From: Leptidea sinapis
Lineage: Eukaryota; Arthropoda; Insecta; Lepidoptera; Pieridae
Direction of reading: 5' to 3'
Length of the DNA stretch: 64,000 bases
Assembly: GCF_905404315.1 (NCBI RefSeq)
Contig: NC_066283.1
Coordinates: 310,001 to 374,000, forward strand
This document shows, piece after piece, positions 20,452-32,700 of this stretch (position 1 is the stretch's first letter; every line of letters starts with the position of its first letter). The notes under the pieces are model-generated. The model made no database searches. It saw only the letters and a program-made list of their open reading frames with translations, and had not been told where the DNA came from. The position numbers and the translations under genes were made by a program.

Positions 20452-21835
20452 TTATCCGTAAGCCGCGTACTCGTTATAGTGATTCGTTCTGTTAGATTAG
20501 CTTGAGCAATATGTCCGCCACGGTGAGCACTCACCCTGGTCGGCAGTCCGAGTGTTTATTTGATAATCTCAGCCGTGAGTTCTGATTGCCGCGCTGTTGC
20601 TATGTTCTGCCTGCGATGACGAGTACTAGGTATATAATACAGTTAAACCTGGTTAGGTAGGTTAAGCACGTATCCCGGACGTGAGAAACTTCTATTATTG
20701 AGAGTTGCAATGAGGTCCTGGTTCTTTTTGATTAAATTACCTCTGTTAATGGGACTTTTTGAACCTGGTTAAATGAGATTTGAATTCTAAGACTTTTCGA
20801 TGTTTTCCTTTATAATTGAGACTCTGTAGGTCAATTACCTGTATAGGTGAGACAAATTTATCAGGTTTTAACACGTTTTTACATGTTCACGAATGCTTAG
20901 TTTGTACTTTGTCAGTATTATCTCAGTTTTTGACCTAAAAACAAGGGATTAAATGTGTGCAAAATATCCAAACGTAAATAAAGCGGGGGTCCTTGTAAAT
21001 GAGAGAACCATAATTTTAAACCTGCTTAGTTTGAAAACTGGATTATTGGAAACCCTCAATAATTGGTACATATGTCTTGGTCCCTTGAGCTCCCAATTAA
21101 CCAGGATTCACTGTATATCTATATCCCACAGAGAATGGAGTTGACTCCTCACAAGGGTGTCATAGCTGTGGTCAGATCTCAACGTTTCGTGCCAAAATAT
21201 TATTTTGATACTTTGTTACAAGATCTGTCCTCAAATAGTTTCGCATGAAAGTATAATCACAAGACGCGTGACGTCCGCTTCGTACGAAGGTTCCCATGAG
21301 CCACCCGCCTGCAACCGAACAAATATTGTAGGTTAAACGAGTTATAAGGAGTTACATAGTTTATTTACTTGGAAGGACATGTTACGTATATGATACATAT
21401 TCTATTGCATATTATATTTATACACGATTATTAGTTAATATTGAAATGAAACTAGATATTGAATGTTATCTTTCCGAAGGTAGTGGCGACGGCTTGTGGT
21501 GTTCTTATGCGCGGTATGGGGCTCGCTTTTGAGTCAATATCGTGTACATAGCTATTTATTTACGACACAATTATATTAAGTCACGCTTCTCAGAGGCGGC
21601 GGTTACCAAAGATTATAAAGTACAAAAGTGCGAGCACCGCACGCCGTCCCCCTCCGCCACCCCCACCACCGCGACCAACGTTGAATCTCGTGCCGTGCGT
21701 TGGTTTATTGGTGTGCGTGCTAGTCATGGTCACCTGTGTAATGTTACATTAGAACAAGAGCGTGGTTGGCTGACAACATGGCGACAAGACGAGGCCGTAC
21801 TTCGGTGTCGAATAGAGCCCGCCGTCTGCTGCCAA
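20452..21835. other. No feature seen
   Basis: Mixed-composition DNA downstream of PKC. Short ORFs here have no recognisable domains. Could still be transcribed as a long 3' UTR. Confidence 0.35.
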
Positions 21836-22639
21836 CACTGACCTGTATAAATACCACTGGACAGGCTGTTCCATATGTTTGACAGCAAATTTTTTGTGCC
21901 TATTTGAAGCGACACTCGCGAGCGTTCTGAGAACTAATTTTAACGTATAATACAAATGGCTGCGAAGGAACGTACAATACTCTGCACATAGAACAGGTAT
22001 AGTAACTAGACATCGGTTTGGCGTGGCCAACATGAGACAGATATACTTATAAATATAGGTCCATAATATAACACAAGTGTTCTTTTCACTATCACTTTTA
22101 CATCGTAAAACACAACATCGCACCATATTTTCCTTCGATTTTACTTAAAATTGTCACTGATGTTGAATAAATAGTGGATATTTTACACGTTTCACAACAT
22201 TAATAGCTAGAACTAATAGACCCAAATAAAAGTAAACAAAATATCTGCAGCGCTGTCAAGTTTGTTTAGCATACCTGGTGTGCTGACCTTGAAATTTCTT
22301 TACATAAGACTCGCATAAGTTTTTCTTTTTTTCGTGTGAGTGAGACGGAAGCTATCAATTAGTCTAGTTGCTATGCTTGGTCTATGAAGTATTTTTGCAT
22401 GTTGAATTAATTTCGTTTGTTTTCCGTGCATTTATACTTCAAGAATCAACGTAATAAAGTACACATTTTTTTTGTAAATAGTTTCCCACCATCTATCGAT
22501 TTTTGCTGAGATTGTCATCACTAGTTTTAGCACCGCAGACTCTCGCTACATGACCAACAGCTCTATAATGGCGAATATCAAACAGACACAAAAGCACTTT
22601 GACAGCTTCCAGTCCAGTGGTGTATAGTAGAGGTCAGTG
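21836..22639 (+). mobile_element. hAT-type MITE, family C copy 1
   Basis: Begins CACTGACCT and ends AGGTCAGTG, flanked by a perfect 8-bp target duplication GCTGCCAA (21828-21835 and 22640-22647). The short CACTG termini and 8-bp duplication identify the hAT superfamily. About 800 bp and no transposase. Related copies: 53027-53374, and one split around 35225-35356 / 39035-39234. Confidence 0.88.
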
Positions 22640-22647
22640 GCTGCCAA

Positions 22648-23325
22648 GCTAACGCGTTCTATTTTATTGTGACATTCGGAAACTTGCAAATGGCGAACGT
22701 TTACAATTCCGTGTGTAATCTAGTCTTCGACTTGTGTGCGGCAGTTATTCGCGTGCTTGTTGTGTTATCGTAGATGTAACTTGGATCTAGCGAGAGGGAC
22801 GCCCTAACGCTATAGATATATAATGTAATTGTTGTTTGTTCACGGGTCACTATTAGAACACATAGCGAATAATAATATTGCATATAATATAGTTTTATGA
22901 TTAAATAAATATATATATGTAATCCTACATGTCTATTAAATGAATGAAAACATATTGTGTTTGTTTTGTTGATGATGTGGACGATGGGTCAAGTCTCGCA
23001 TCTACACCTATTCGACTCAATCGGTTACTGCGCAATTATGTTTTTAATATCTACATATTTCATTTAAAAAAAACATATGCCTATGAATAGCTTGAGACAT
23101 TAGCTTTATATTGGCACCATTATCATGAGAAAATATTCAGTACTTTTTTATTTTTTTTTCAGCAATTTAAATAGGCATATAGGCAAACTGACTCATCACA
23201 GTACCAACGAGTTGCCCCACTAACACCCCTATAAAACCCTCCACAACCGGTCTTTCTTATCTTTCGCTTGACAGAACTTGACCTGTTTACTTCTCCGGGA
23301 ATTTCATTAGTTGTTTGGACAAAAC
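22648..23325. other. No feature seen
   Basis: AT-rich spacer. The last 150 bp may be the untranslated left part of the Tc1 element, but no terminal inverted repeat could be confirmed. Confidence 0.35.
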
Positions 23326-24925
23326 TATGTATACTACGCCTAAAGAAGATGCTCAAGTTGTTGCCCTCTTACACCAAGGACTTAGTCAGCGTACAGTCGC
23401 TGCTCATCTGCACTTGAGCCAGTATTATGTATCAAGGGTATACAGAAGGTTTCAAGACACGAGCCTTTAATCGGAGACCAGCCGCCAATGTACTTAAGGG
23501 AAAGACGACCATTTGATTGTATTGACACGAGAGTGGAAATAATACTCCGCTTATAGAAACGAGTCTTTATTTGAGTTCACTATTTCTGAACTTGCACTTC
23601 GCCGGTCCGGCGCTGTTCCTCTTGTGGGCGGCGGTACCTTCAACGCGTCACACCACACCGAACACTAAGTTTCTTCTATCTTCTTAACCTGAAACACTTT
23701 CTACTCTTCACTACTTCTTTTCTTCTTCTTTTTCTCCTTTACACTTTCGAGTAAGAACTAGAACTGCCGTAGGCCACGCTTAGTACGGCTGATATACCCC
23801 CGAATCTGTTCTATTTTCAAAATGATTCTCCCATTCCATCTTTAAATTTAAATTGTACTAGAAATTTATATTAACTATTGTTATCCTGCTTACACATTTT
23901 CCATCCTCTTTACTATGTTCGATTTGATCTTGAACTTACTAGAAATTTCAATTAACAAAACCCAAAAAATTCCATACACCCGGGTTCGATACACCTACCT
24001 CCTGGTAGGGTCTACAGCGTCTAAAGTTGACACTTTTCCGGTGAGCTACGAGTATTGTTGACGGTGCTGTTGAAATTAACAATGTCTTGAAGTTTGACAA
24101 CCCCTGTCATATACGTCGAAGCGTTGCTACGCAACAGTATCAACCTAACTGCGAAACCGGCACCTGACTGGCGTTAATGTGCAGCAGGAATTGAGACGTG
24201 TTCGGAAGCTGCCGCTTGAGGGAAGTCAACCTCGTTCCAAAACGACCTGCCACGGGCTCGAAATTGACTGCAGCTCACCTGCAAGTTTGCCCACAATTTA
24301 CACGAGAACATTTAAAATGGAGCGTTGCGCAATGGTGGTCGATCTTGTTCATTGACGCATGCAGAATGTGCCTACATGGCAGAGGCCCCGGCCTACAGGC
24401 TTACAGGTGTCCAACAGAGCGATTTGCGCAATGCTATTTCGCTGAGACAACAGCATACGGCGGTGGCTCTTGCATGGTGTGGGTTGGTATATCTTTGCAG
24501 GGAAAATCAGAACTCTTTTTTCGTTCTCGGGGGAGGATGCGGGCTGAGAGCTGATCGATACATAACTGACATTTTCCTGGACCACGTTGTTCCTTGCGCA
24601 GGATTTGTTGGTGAAAACTTTGTGTTGATGCACGACAATGCCTTGTGTCATACGTCGCGTTTTACTCAGCAGTTCCTGAACGGAGTTAATATACAGGTGA
24701 TGAACTAGCCTGCGCTCAGTCCAGACATAAATCTCATCGAGCAATTCTGGAACCAGCACAAAAGTTTTGTCCGGTCCAGAAATCCAGTGCCTTCGACCAT
24801 GAATGAATTGAAGGTGGCCTTATTAGAGGAGTGGGACGGAAGACCTCCAGACGCTATTCAAAAATTTAACCGACTGCATGCTGTGAGAGGCATAGAGCTA
24901 GGGGAGGCAATACAAACTGTTGACT
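23326..24925 (+). pseudogene. Tc1-type transposase pseudogene, split by an insert
   Basis: N-terminal helix-turn-helix part MYTTPKEDAQVVALLHQGLS, QRTVAAHLHLSQYYVSRVYR (23326-23469). After a 530-bp interruption it continues AVEINNVL, then LVPKRPATGSKLTAAH. The catalytic domain reads FLDHVVPCAGFVGENFVLMH, DNALCHTSRFTQQFLN, SPDINLIEQFWN and SRNPVPSTMNELKVALLEEW. MHDNA and the SPD..LIE box hold the second and third acidic residues of the DD34E triad. The first aspartate region (FIDACRMCL in place of the usual FSDESR) is altered. Multiple stops and frameshifts; a dead copy of a cut-and-paste transposon. Confidence 0.85.
23526..24057. mobile_element. Unclassified insert inside the Tc1 element
   Basis: Interrupts the Tc1 frame between ATTTGATTGTATTGACA and GGTGCTGTTGAAATTAAC. 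About 530 bp without coding capacity. On the minus strand near 23977-24050 it carries a box-A-like TAGCTCACCGG and a box-B-like GTATCGAACCC, suggesting a tRNA-related component. The ends show at most a weak inverted match. Confidence 0.5.
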
Positions 24926-25121
24926 TAATAAATAACTCCAAGTTTTATTACATTCTTTGTTTTATGCGACCACAACATATTTTCCAAAATACCCATTTTC
25001 CCTCCCTTCTCATCCAGATAGCATTAATTTAAAATGTACTGAATAAATTATGACAATGTTGGTATCAATTTATAGCCTAGATTTCAAACTCAAATGATAT
25101 ATGTTTTTTATATAAAAGTCG

Positions 25122-26243
25122 CACGGACGAGTAAAAAAAAAGGACTCCGCGCCGTGATATTAACATGTGAAGCATCTTTATGCTAGTGTGTGTGTGCGGT
25201 TACGGGGGATACCAGTTACACAATTTTTTCTCCCTTAAATAATCATATATGGCCACCAATTTATTTATCTATTTATTAAAGCACAACACATCATATACAA
25301 TACAATTTTCGTAATCTAATGTTACAATTAGTAGTTCTAAAGTATACGACAATTATGATGAACATAAAAATTACAAAAAATACTCCCTTCTTATTTTAAT
25401 TACTTCTGAAAAATAGAACTAATACTATATATGCTATAATTAAAACAAAAAAATAAAAAATGAAAGTACAAATTATAACTTTAACTTATTAAAATAATGA
25501 AGACGAAAAAAAAATAAAAACTACTTATTTGACAAATGCAGATTGAGTACCAGCTAAGTGTTTAACAACACTTTCTTTAAAACTGACCAGCCCACCACCG
25601 AAGTTCTGAATTGGTATCGTTTAACTTATTGTACTCGCGAAGAATTCGAGCGAGAGGCGCCTGAACTCCCAGGTTGGTTTTTACAGAAGGAACTTGGAAG
25701 ATTCTCTTGATTTTGAACCTTGGGAATAAATATGGAACAGCAAGGTTAATGTTCTGCAAGAGGTTACTACATTGTATTTGACCGTTTAAGAGTTTGTACA
25801 AAAATATTACTCAAAATATTATACAAGAGATCTCCGATCGAGCAATGAAATCATATTAAATTTCCTGAGGCGCTAATGGTACGGGTGTCTATGAGAGAAT
25901 CCAGTACTAATGTATGCAAGGTGTCATGTGAATGCTCTTTGGATACTCTCGATGCGTTGCGAATGGATCGTATATAGGGGATTCCATATTCATTCCATTC
26001 CACCAATACTTATATAGTATCCTTTGATAGTATCGTTTTACACTTTTTCACAAAGCACGACGGCAATTTAAAATATTTTATTGCGACGCAAACTGATCTG
26101 TCACAAACGATGGCAAATCTGATAATGGCGGCTGATCGGCTTGTATAAGTGTGGGGCTATGAATTTACACGTGTACCGGCTTGTTTTTGTGCTTCTCTGT
26201 TATGTAAGGTGACACGGAGTCCTTCTTTTTTTACTCATCCGTG
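25122..26243. mobile_element. hAT-like MITE with nested LINE-T fragment
   Basis: Terminal inverted repeats: left CACGGACGAGTAAAAAAAAA at 25122, right the complement of CACGGATGAGTAAAAAAAG ending at 26243. Both continue into GGACTCCG. The flanking 8-mers AAAAGTCG and AAAAGTAG differ by one base and look like an aged 8-bp duplication. No transposase; a LINE-T tail lies inside. Confidence 0.7.
25261..25960 (-). mobile_element. LINE-T 3' fragment
   Basis: The minus strand encodes the reverse transcriptase C-terminal tail: MYKLLNGQIQCSNLLQNINL, AVPYLFPRFKIKRIFQVP and ARILREYNKLND. It is collinear with the plus-strand copy at 1725-2480. A TTTATTTATCTATTTATT run at the left is the reversed tail. 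5' truncated. Confidence 0.7.
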
Positions 26244-27017
26244 AAAAGTAGTATATTTTCTTATCTATATTATTTATATTTTGTATTCTCGTGTATTTGT
26301 ATTATAAAAAAATAAACAAGAGACAAGAATGCGCCGGATTGAAGAAAAGTGACGGTAGCCGAATAAATGTGAAGTGTGAATTCCGTTGAGCACGTGAGAG
26401 TTCGGTTTTAGTAAATTATTATTATTAAAATTAATATAAACTAAACACTACACTAAAGTAACTGGATAGAATAGCAGTTACATACCTTAACGCGATGTTT
26501 TTTCCGTTTTGCTTCTAACATTTATTTGAAATTAAAATTTTGTTTGGAAAAATTGTTCTGCCGTGGAGGACTCCACAGAGTGGTGACGCGGGGCAAAAAG
26601 TTTCACGTAAAGCGTGTGCTTCTAGAATGCCAATAATTAACAACAATGTGGGTAAAATTTCACATTTTGACGTGTGGTTAATGTCAGCTGGTGAACGGCA
26701 AAAGTGTGCTTAAAGACATTATAAGCACACTTTTCTCCTTAGTCGTGTGTCAATCAACAAGCATAAGTGTGCTTTAAAAATAGCTTAAATGATACGTTAA
26801 CAAATCCAAAAAATGATGGTGTGACTTATCATCGGTAAGGTTATTTTATTGAAGTATATAAGATTGATATGCAAAAAGCGTAAGTAATTTAATACAACGA
26901 ATATTTTTTCATTAAATATGATATAATATTATTGACAAGTCCCCGGACAAGACCCGCTTGTCAGAATGGGACAGATGAAAGGACACAGTCAGAAATGAAA
27001 TCATTGAGTCGCTCTTT
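26244..27017. other. No gene; one strong short hairpin
   Basis: No coding feature. A perfect 13-bp stem AAAAGTGTGCTTA (26700-26712) pairs with 26722-26734 around a 9-nt loop; the AAGTGTGCTT core recurs near 26766. Confidence 0.5.
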
Positions 27018-27617
27018 TTAACCGACTTCATAAAAGGAAAAAAAACCTCAATTTGTCGGTATGTTTTTTTATGTTTGTTACCTCAGAACTTTCGACTGGG
27101 TGAACCGATTTTGATAATTCTTTTTTTATTTGAAAGTATGTGCTTGCCGTGTAGCCCCATCGAGATCTGACAATAGCAACCATGACAATACCATAAATGT
27201 CTTAAATTTGTTATAAATACGTGCGCAACAAATTTACGAATAACTCAATATCGCGCCAACTGATTTCTTATTTTATTAAAAAAGATACACTACAAAGGTA
27301 GTTTGGTGATATTTGGTTAGGTTCTGCTTATTGGATCCATGACAAAGTAACGGAACTCTTCAATTTTTAGGAGCAAATTAACAATAGGTACTAGGCCGAA
27401 TCTTTTTTTCAAGCAATTTTCGTAGTAAAATACGATGATCAATTGAACTCCTTATCGGCTTATAGTATGGGTGCGATCTGTGGCAGAACTGTGTGTAATA
27501 AAATTGTAATGCGCTTACGTTCATTGCTGAATTGCAAAATTAAGTAGATCTACACATATTTAGACAAATTATTAGTAAGTGTAGTTCAGATTCACTAAAA
27601 AACACTTAACAAATAAA
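27018..27617. repeat. Dispersed lepidopteran repeat starting AACCGACTTC
   Basis: The left part (AACCGACTTCATAAAAGG, then CGACTGGGTGAACCGATTTT) resembles a very common lepidopteran non-coding repeat. I cannot name its class. No ORF. Confidence 0.45.
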
Positions 27618-28635
27618 CAACTGACTTCAAAAACACTATTCCAAAAAAATAGATATTTTTTTTATGGAATAGGAGGACAAACGAGCGTACGGGTCACCTG
27701 TTGTAAATTGATCACCGCCGCCCACATTCTCTTGCAACACGAGAGGAATCACAGGAGCGTTGCCGGCCTTTGAGGAAGGTGTACGAGCTTTTTTTGAAGG
27801 TACCCATGTCGTATCGTCCCGGAAACACCGCATAAGGAAGCTTATCCCACAGCTTTGTAGTACGTGGAAGAAAGCTTGAAAACCGCACTGTGGAGGACCG
27901 CCACACATCCAGATGGTGAGGATGATATCCTAACTTGTGGCGTGTCGTGCGAAGGTGGAATTCGGCTTCAGGAATCAGGTTAATCAGCTCTTCGGAACAC
28001 GGTGATAAATGCGGTAGAAGACACACAATGAAGCGACGTCTCTACGCAACGCCAAGTGGTCCAGCCGTTCACAGAGCACTGGGTCCCCGACAATTCGAGC
28101 TGCTCTGCGTTGCACGCGGTCGAATGGATCGAGCTGATACTGGGGTGCGCCAGACCAGAGATGACAGCAATACTCCATGTGTGGCCGGACCTGCGCTTTG
28201 TAGAGCGCTAGTATGTGGGCCGGCTTGAAGTATTGCCGTGCTCTATTAATGACTCCAGTTTCTTTGAAGCCAATTTGGCTGTGCCTTCCAGTGTGCATAT
28301 AACATGCACTAAAAAGTATAAAAATAATTGCGTATTTTTATACAATCTAATTAATAAATTCAATTCTAGTAACGATTATTGTTATTTTTAGAGTCGGTGT
28401 CAGCCAAGGTAGGTTTGTAACTAAATACATAGTTATAGGTGAGATGTGCTTGAGTCGTGAGGAGGCGAGAGGCGAGAGTGGGTCGCGGCGGAAGGACACC
28501 GATTCCAAAAATTACAATAACCGTTACAAAAATTATATTTTTTAATAAGATTTTTAAATAAATACGCAATTATTTTTATACTTTTTAGTGCATATTATAT
28601 CTATTGTTCTGGAATACGGTTTTTGAAGTCGGTTG
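27618..28635. mobile_element. Long-TIR fold-back element P, split by LINE-D
   Basis: The right arm, read as complement from 28635, runs CAACCGACTTCAAAAACCG, TATTCCAGAACAATAGATA, TGCACTAAAAAGT. The left arm carries the same order: CAACTGACTTCAAAAACAC, TATTCCAAAAAAATAGATA up to 27655, then, after a LINE-D insertion, TGCACTAAAAAGTATAAAAA. A perfect 33-bp inverted repeat pairs 28305-28337 with 28560-28592, and imperfect pairing continues inward. No coding capacity. Confidence 0.8.
27655..28300 (-). mobile_element. LINE-D 3' fragment
   Basis: The minus strand encodes RARQYFKPAHILALYKAQVR, PHMEYCCHLWSGAPQYQLDP, LCERLDHLALRRDVASLCVF, then in another frame HLRTTRHKLGYHPHHLDVW and RYDMGTFKKSSYTFLKGRQR. 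This is the connection/C-terminal part of a Jockey/I-like reverse transcriptase, one frameshift apart. It is inserted in the left arm of element P. Confidence 0.85.
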
Positions 28636-29129
28636 TTTTTTTGGTTAAATTTTTTTTTAGGATCTAGTGAAAAATTATTAGCAATATTGTAATTTGTATA
28701 ATGTGAACGGCTTACAAAAACGGAAACACTTACATTCTAGTGCTATTTACACGTTAACACGGAAGTATGGTTACCTAGTGATAATTGATACTTATATACA
28801 TCGCAAATATGTAAAAGCTAATATTTTACAGCTTTCCCGTACACGAGATAATGAAAGTGAATTGGCGCCAAGTCTCTCTTGCTTTGTTAAGAAATTTACA
28901 AACTCAATAAGCATATTTATATTTCACCACTAAAGGATTTAAGTTTTTTGGATTTAACCACATTTAAAATTTGACAAAAGCTATATTGTTATGAGATATG
29001 TTGATGTCCGCTTACATATACGTGTTTACATTTGGGGCATGTGCCATATTTCGGCTTTGATTTTGTATGAGGTGCATGTCTATATTATGTATAGAATGTC
29101 ATTGGCTGCTGTTAACCTGAACAATACTA
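28636..29129. other. No feature seen
   Basis: AT-rich spacer between element P and a LINE-D scrap; the short ORF at 28694-28933 has no recognisable content. Confidence 0.35.
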
Positions 29130-29345
29130 AGCACTACCCGTGATATAGATGTGCGGTAGAAGATGCATAGACCTGATATTTCTAAGTAACGCTAAAGAAT
29201 CAAGCTGATCGGAGAACACGTGACGTCGTCGATGATTTGGGAGCGCCCGCGAGTCGTGCCGAGTACTCCATGTGGGGCCGTATTTGCGGCTTGTAGAGTT
29301 GCAGGCGGTGGCTTCAAGCGAAGGACCTACTGTCTCGCATTCTCT
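29130..29345 (-). mobile_element. LINE-D scrap
   Basis: The minus strand contains RKYGPTWSTRHDSRALPNHR and DQLDSLALLRNIRSMHLLPH, diverged from the LINE-D segment around HMEYCCHLWSGAP and ERLDHLALRRDV. Confidence 0.6.
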
Positions 29346-29370
29346 AAATCTTTGACTTTTTTTTATAAAA

Positions 29371-29775
29371 ATAGGGGAAGAGACCAGCACCACGTTCAGC
29401 TGATGGTAATTGATACGCCCTGCCCATTACAATGCAGTGCCACTCAGGATTCTTGAAAAACCCAAAAATTCTGATCGGCACTAATATAGAAAAGTGTTAT
29501 TGCAGATAACACAGCAGATATTTAGCAGCGGGAGGCTCTTTTGTATAGGATGCCGGCTAGATTATGGGTTGCACAACGGCGCCTATTTTTGCCGTGAAGC
29601 AGTAATGTGTAATCATTATTGTGTTTCGGTCTGAAGGGCGCCGCAGCTAGTGAAATAACAGGGCAAAGGAGACATAACATCTTTTGTCTCAAGGTGACGA
29701 GCGCAATTGTAGTAATGGGCAGGACGTATCAATGACCATCAGCTGAACGTCCTGCTCATCTCGTCTCTTATTTAC
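29371..29775. repeat. Dispersed repeat R-E, inverted arrangement
   Basis: 29371-29480 is a reverse R-E end (GTTCAGCTGATGGTAATTGA). 29535-29775 is a forward copy (GGATGCCGGCTAGATTATGG, TTCGGTCTGAAGGGCGCCG, CCATCAGCTGAACGTCCTGC). The two halves can pair with each other. No ORF. Confidence 0.7.
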
Positions 29776-32700
29776 ATAAAAAAAATCATAGCGATCGTCG
29801 TCCAAAGGGTAGTTTAATCACTTTTCACGTGTAAGTAGATTTGAGGGATGGCATAATGCATAGCTGTAGTAGCACATTTTACTAACTTGTGACTAAAGGA
29901 CTAAAATATTTATTTTGTTATAAACAGATTTTGGTCTTTAATTTTGCCTCTTTGTAGGATGGTATTCTGCGGCGCTTTTACTCTTGCATAAAATGTGTAC
30001 CTGCTGGTGTCTTTCTTCTTTCACGTTATTCTTTATTAAGATTTTAAGATTTCCACAAGACAGGAGTGGTAAATATTTACGCATAAAAACTGTTCAATTA
30101 GAGACAGGATTTTCCTGTTGGTTACCTTATCCTAACAAGATATCTAAAATGTGTTTGAACGTTCACTTCAGTTTAAAAATTAAGATTTCCGTTTATCCAT
30201 GAAGAAATTCACGAGGCTTTCTGAAAGCGCTGAACCAATTTGTACCTACCATGACTTATGTACTTATTTGACTCGGTGAGACTACGAATTTGTTCAATGA
30301 TTCAGTTAATGATTCCTTAAAAAACACAGCATAAGTTTTTCAAGAGTTTGTAAGCACTCGCAGTACATTCTCAGAACCTAACATCTCTCTAACCTACTCA
30401 TCTCGCCAAAAACCAAATAAATACACTAGATTTTTCGCAGAACATAATATATTATGTGCTTGTAATTTAGTACTTCATTGCGTCAAATATTTCTAACATA
30501 AAGTTATATTCAGTGTTGTAACAATATGGTTCTCTACAATTTTCTACATTTAAAACCATATCGATTTTGTTTGTAAGTTTTGCATGCATTCTTTTTGTGA
30601 TTTTTAATAAATATTCTGGTGATAATTTATTGATAGAAAATGTTATAAAACTGATCTTTACTTATAATCAAAATTCATTATTTTTATGTTTTTCCTATTC
30701 AGTACCTATCCTTTGCCATTAAAATTGCCGTATTCAGCTTGATATATCATTAACATTCATTGGTAATTTTGACGGTTAAAAATTTAATTTACCCTTATCG
30801 CGCGAAAATAAGTTTTACCTACTTCAAAAATTTAATTGACAATTCAAGTGTTCTGAAAAAAACTACTCGAATTAAAAAATAAGACTGATACCCATTTCGA
30901 ACATATTTATCTAATGTACGTCTGCCTATTAAAAATGACCAATATGTCGACCTAGAAATAAGTATGTAGTTTAATAGAATTATTTAATTATCAACCTATT
31001 GTGTAAATGAGCCCCAAACATTTTATAAACATTTGTTGTGGAGTCCCGGCTGGCGAGCCGCGAGCCCACTTGTCGCGAGCTCGAATTAATTTATCATCAG
31101 AAATGGGGTGATCTTCGAGCCATTATGCCCGGCCGCCATTGAAAGCGATATCGTTTGTGTTTTTATATCGTCAGCTGCACGAGTGGGGGCGCCATTGTTT
31201 GTGATCGCGATCAAATGGGATTTACTGTCTAACATCTGTATCGGTCTATTCGAACCGACGAGCCAAGTGTCGACCTGCTTCCGAGGGATCCGTAGACCAT
31301 AGGGCGACATTGATGTTCAGTATTTGTTTGCCGTACTCTTAATTGTTACTTATTTAATCCATTTCATAAATCGTCAGTGTAACAAATAATAATTTATTCA
31401 CGAACGGAATCTAAAAAGTATTTTTATCTTAACAAAAGCATGGTTATTTGTTCTTCAAACAAATTCGTTTAATTTTGAGCGTTTATCGTCAGTCTCTCAA
31501 TTATAATGTCATAGCATCTTAGACTGAATAGAATCTTCAATAGATTGAACGGAATTGTCTCCGCCACGAAATCCAAACGAACTGAAGCTCCTCCTAATAA
31601 TTCTCGAAGACATATAGGTAATAGGTGTTCAGGATAACAAGTAGGTACTCAGCAGACTTATTATCCAATAGAATATTTTTATTATTTTTGATTTATTGAT
31701 ATCTGCAGTACGGTTAAATTTCGTATCTGACACATAAAGGTGCCCCGCGCAATCTTTACTAGAGATCTTAATTTTTACAGTGAAATCTTAAATAATTTGC
31801 GAGTCTTGGCTACCGTCTAATCACGAACGTTTGATGTAAGATTTGCATTCTGTCCTGTGTCTGAAATTTTTTTGAAATGTACGGAACCATTAACAGTGTG
31901 TTTACCGACACCATGTGTGGCCGCTTCTTTATTTGTTTTGCGCGTTTTTTGCGGACATGTGTGGTCGATCGGTCATATCGCGTCCCTTGGATATAATTTA
32001 ATTCATTAGAGTGATTATTGTGTTTAGTTGTGCGTTACGCCGCGTAATCCGGTGATGGTTCACGGTTCATTGAGCTCTCACCGCATGTGACAATCTCGTT
32101 TTGAATTATTATGATTTAAACTGTTTATAAAATACGTTGTTACGCGATGGGCTTGAGTAAGTTTTATATAATCGTTTTACAGACATTTCTTTTCAAGTAA
32201 CCATATTATGTATTAAAGCAACAGTTAAAATTCTATTAAGGCAATTTAGAAATTTTGCTGTGAATTGTGGCGCGAGTGGTGGGTATATGTAGTGTGTATC
32301 AATGCCCGTGATGGTCGTCAGCATTACCAGAGGTGAAGAGATACGTTGCCGGCCTTTGAGATGGGAGTGTGTGAATATAGCGTCCGGCAGGTGTTCCACT
32401 GAGTGGCTGTGTTGAGTTGTACCGCCTGCGCCATCAAGTCACGTCCATATTTATGTATCTCGTATCTCGGAAGCTCAATATTATTGTTTTGTGAATTATA
32501 TCACTCGATATATCATCACAAACATGTACTAGTTACGGTTCGACACCGCCGGGTACTTTGCGTCGTAATATCCACGTCCACGTCTGGCTCCCTACACTTG
32601 TAATGGGCGGGAGACATATTTTATTCAATATACTCTGACACAAGACTGCACCCATCGATATCTATATTGATAATTTCGTCAAGGTGCACGGTAGACTCCG

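Noticed and set aside
24325..24708. 127-residue frame as an intact gene
   Set aside because: It is one frame of a multiply broken Tc1 transposase whose parts lie in neighbouring frames.
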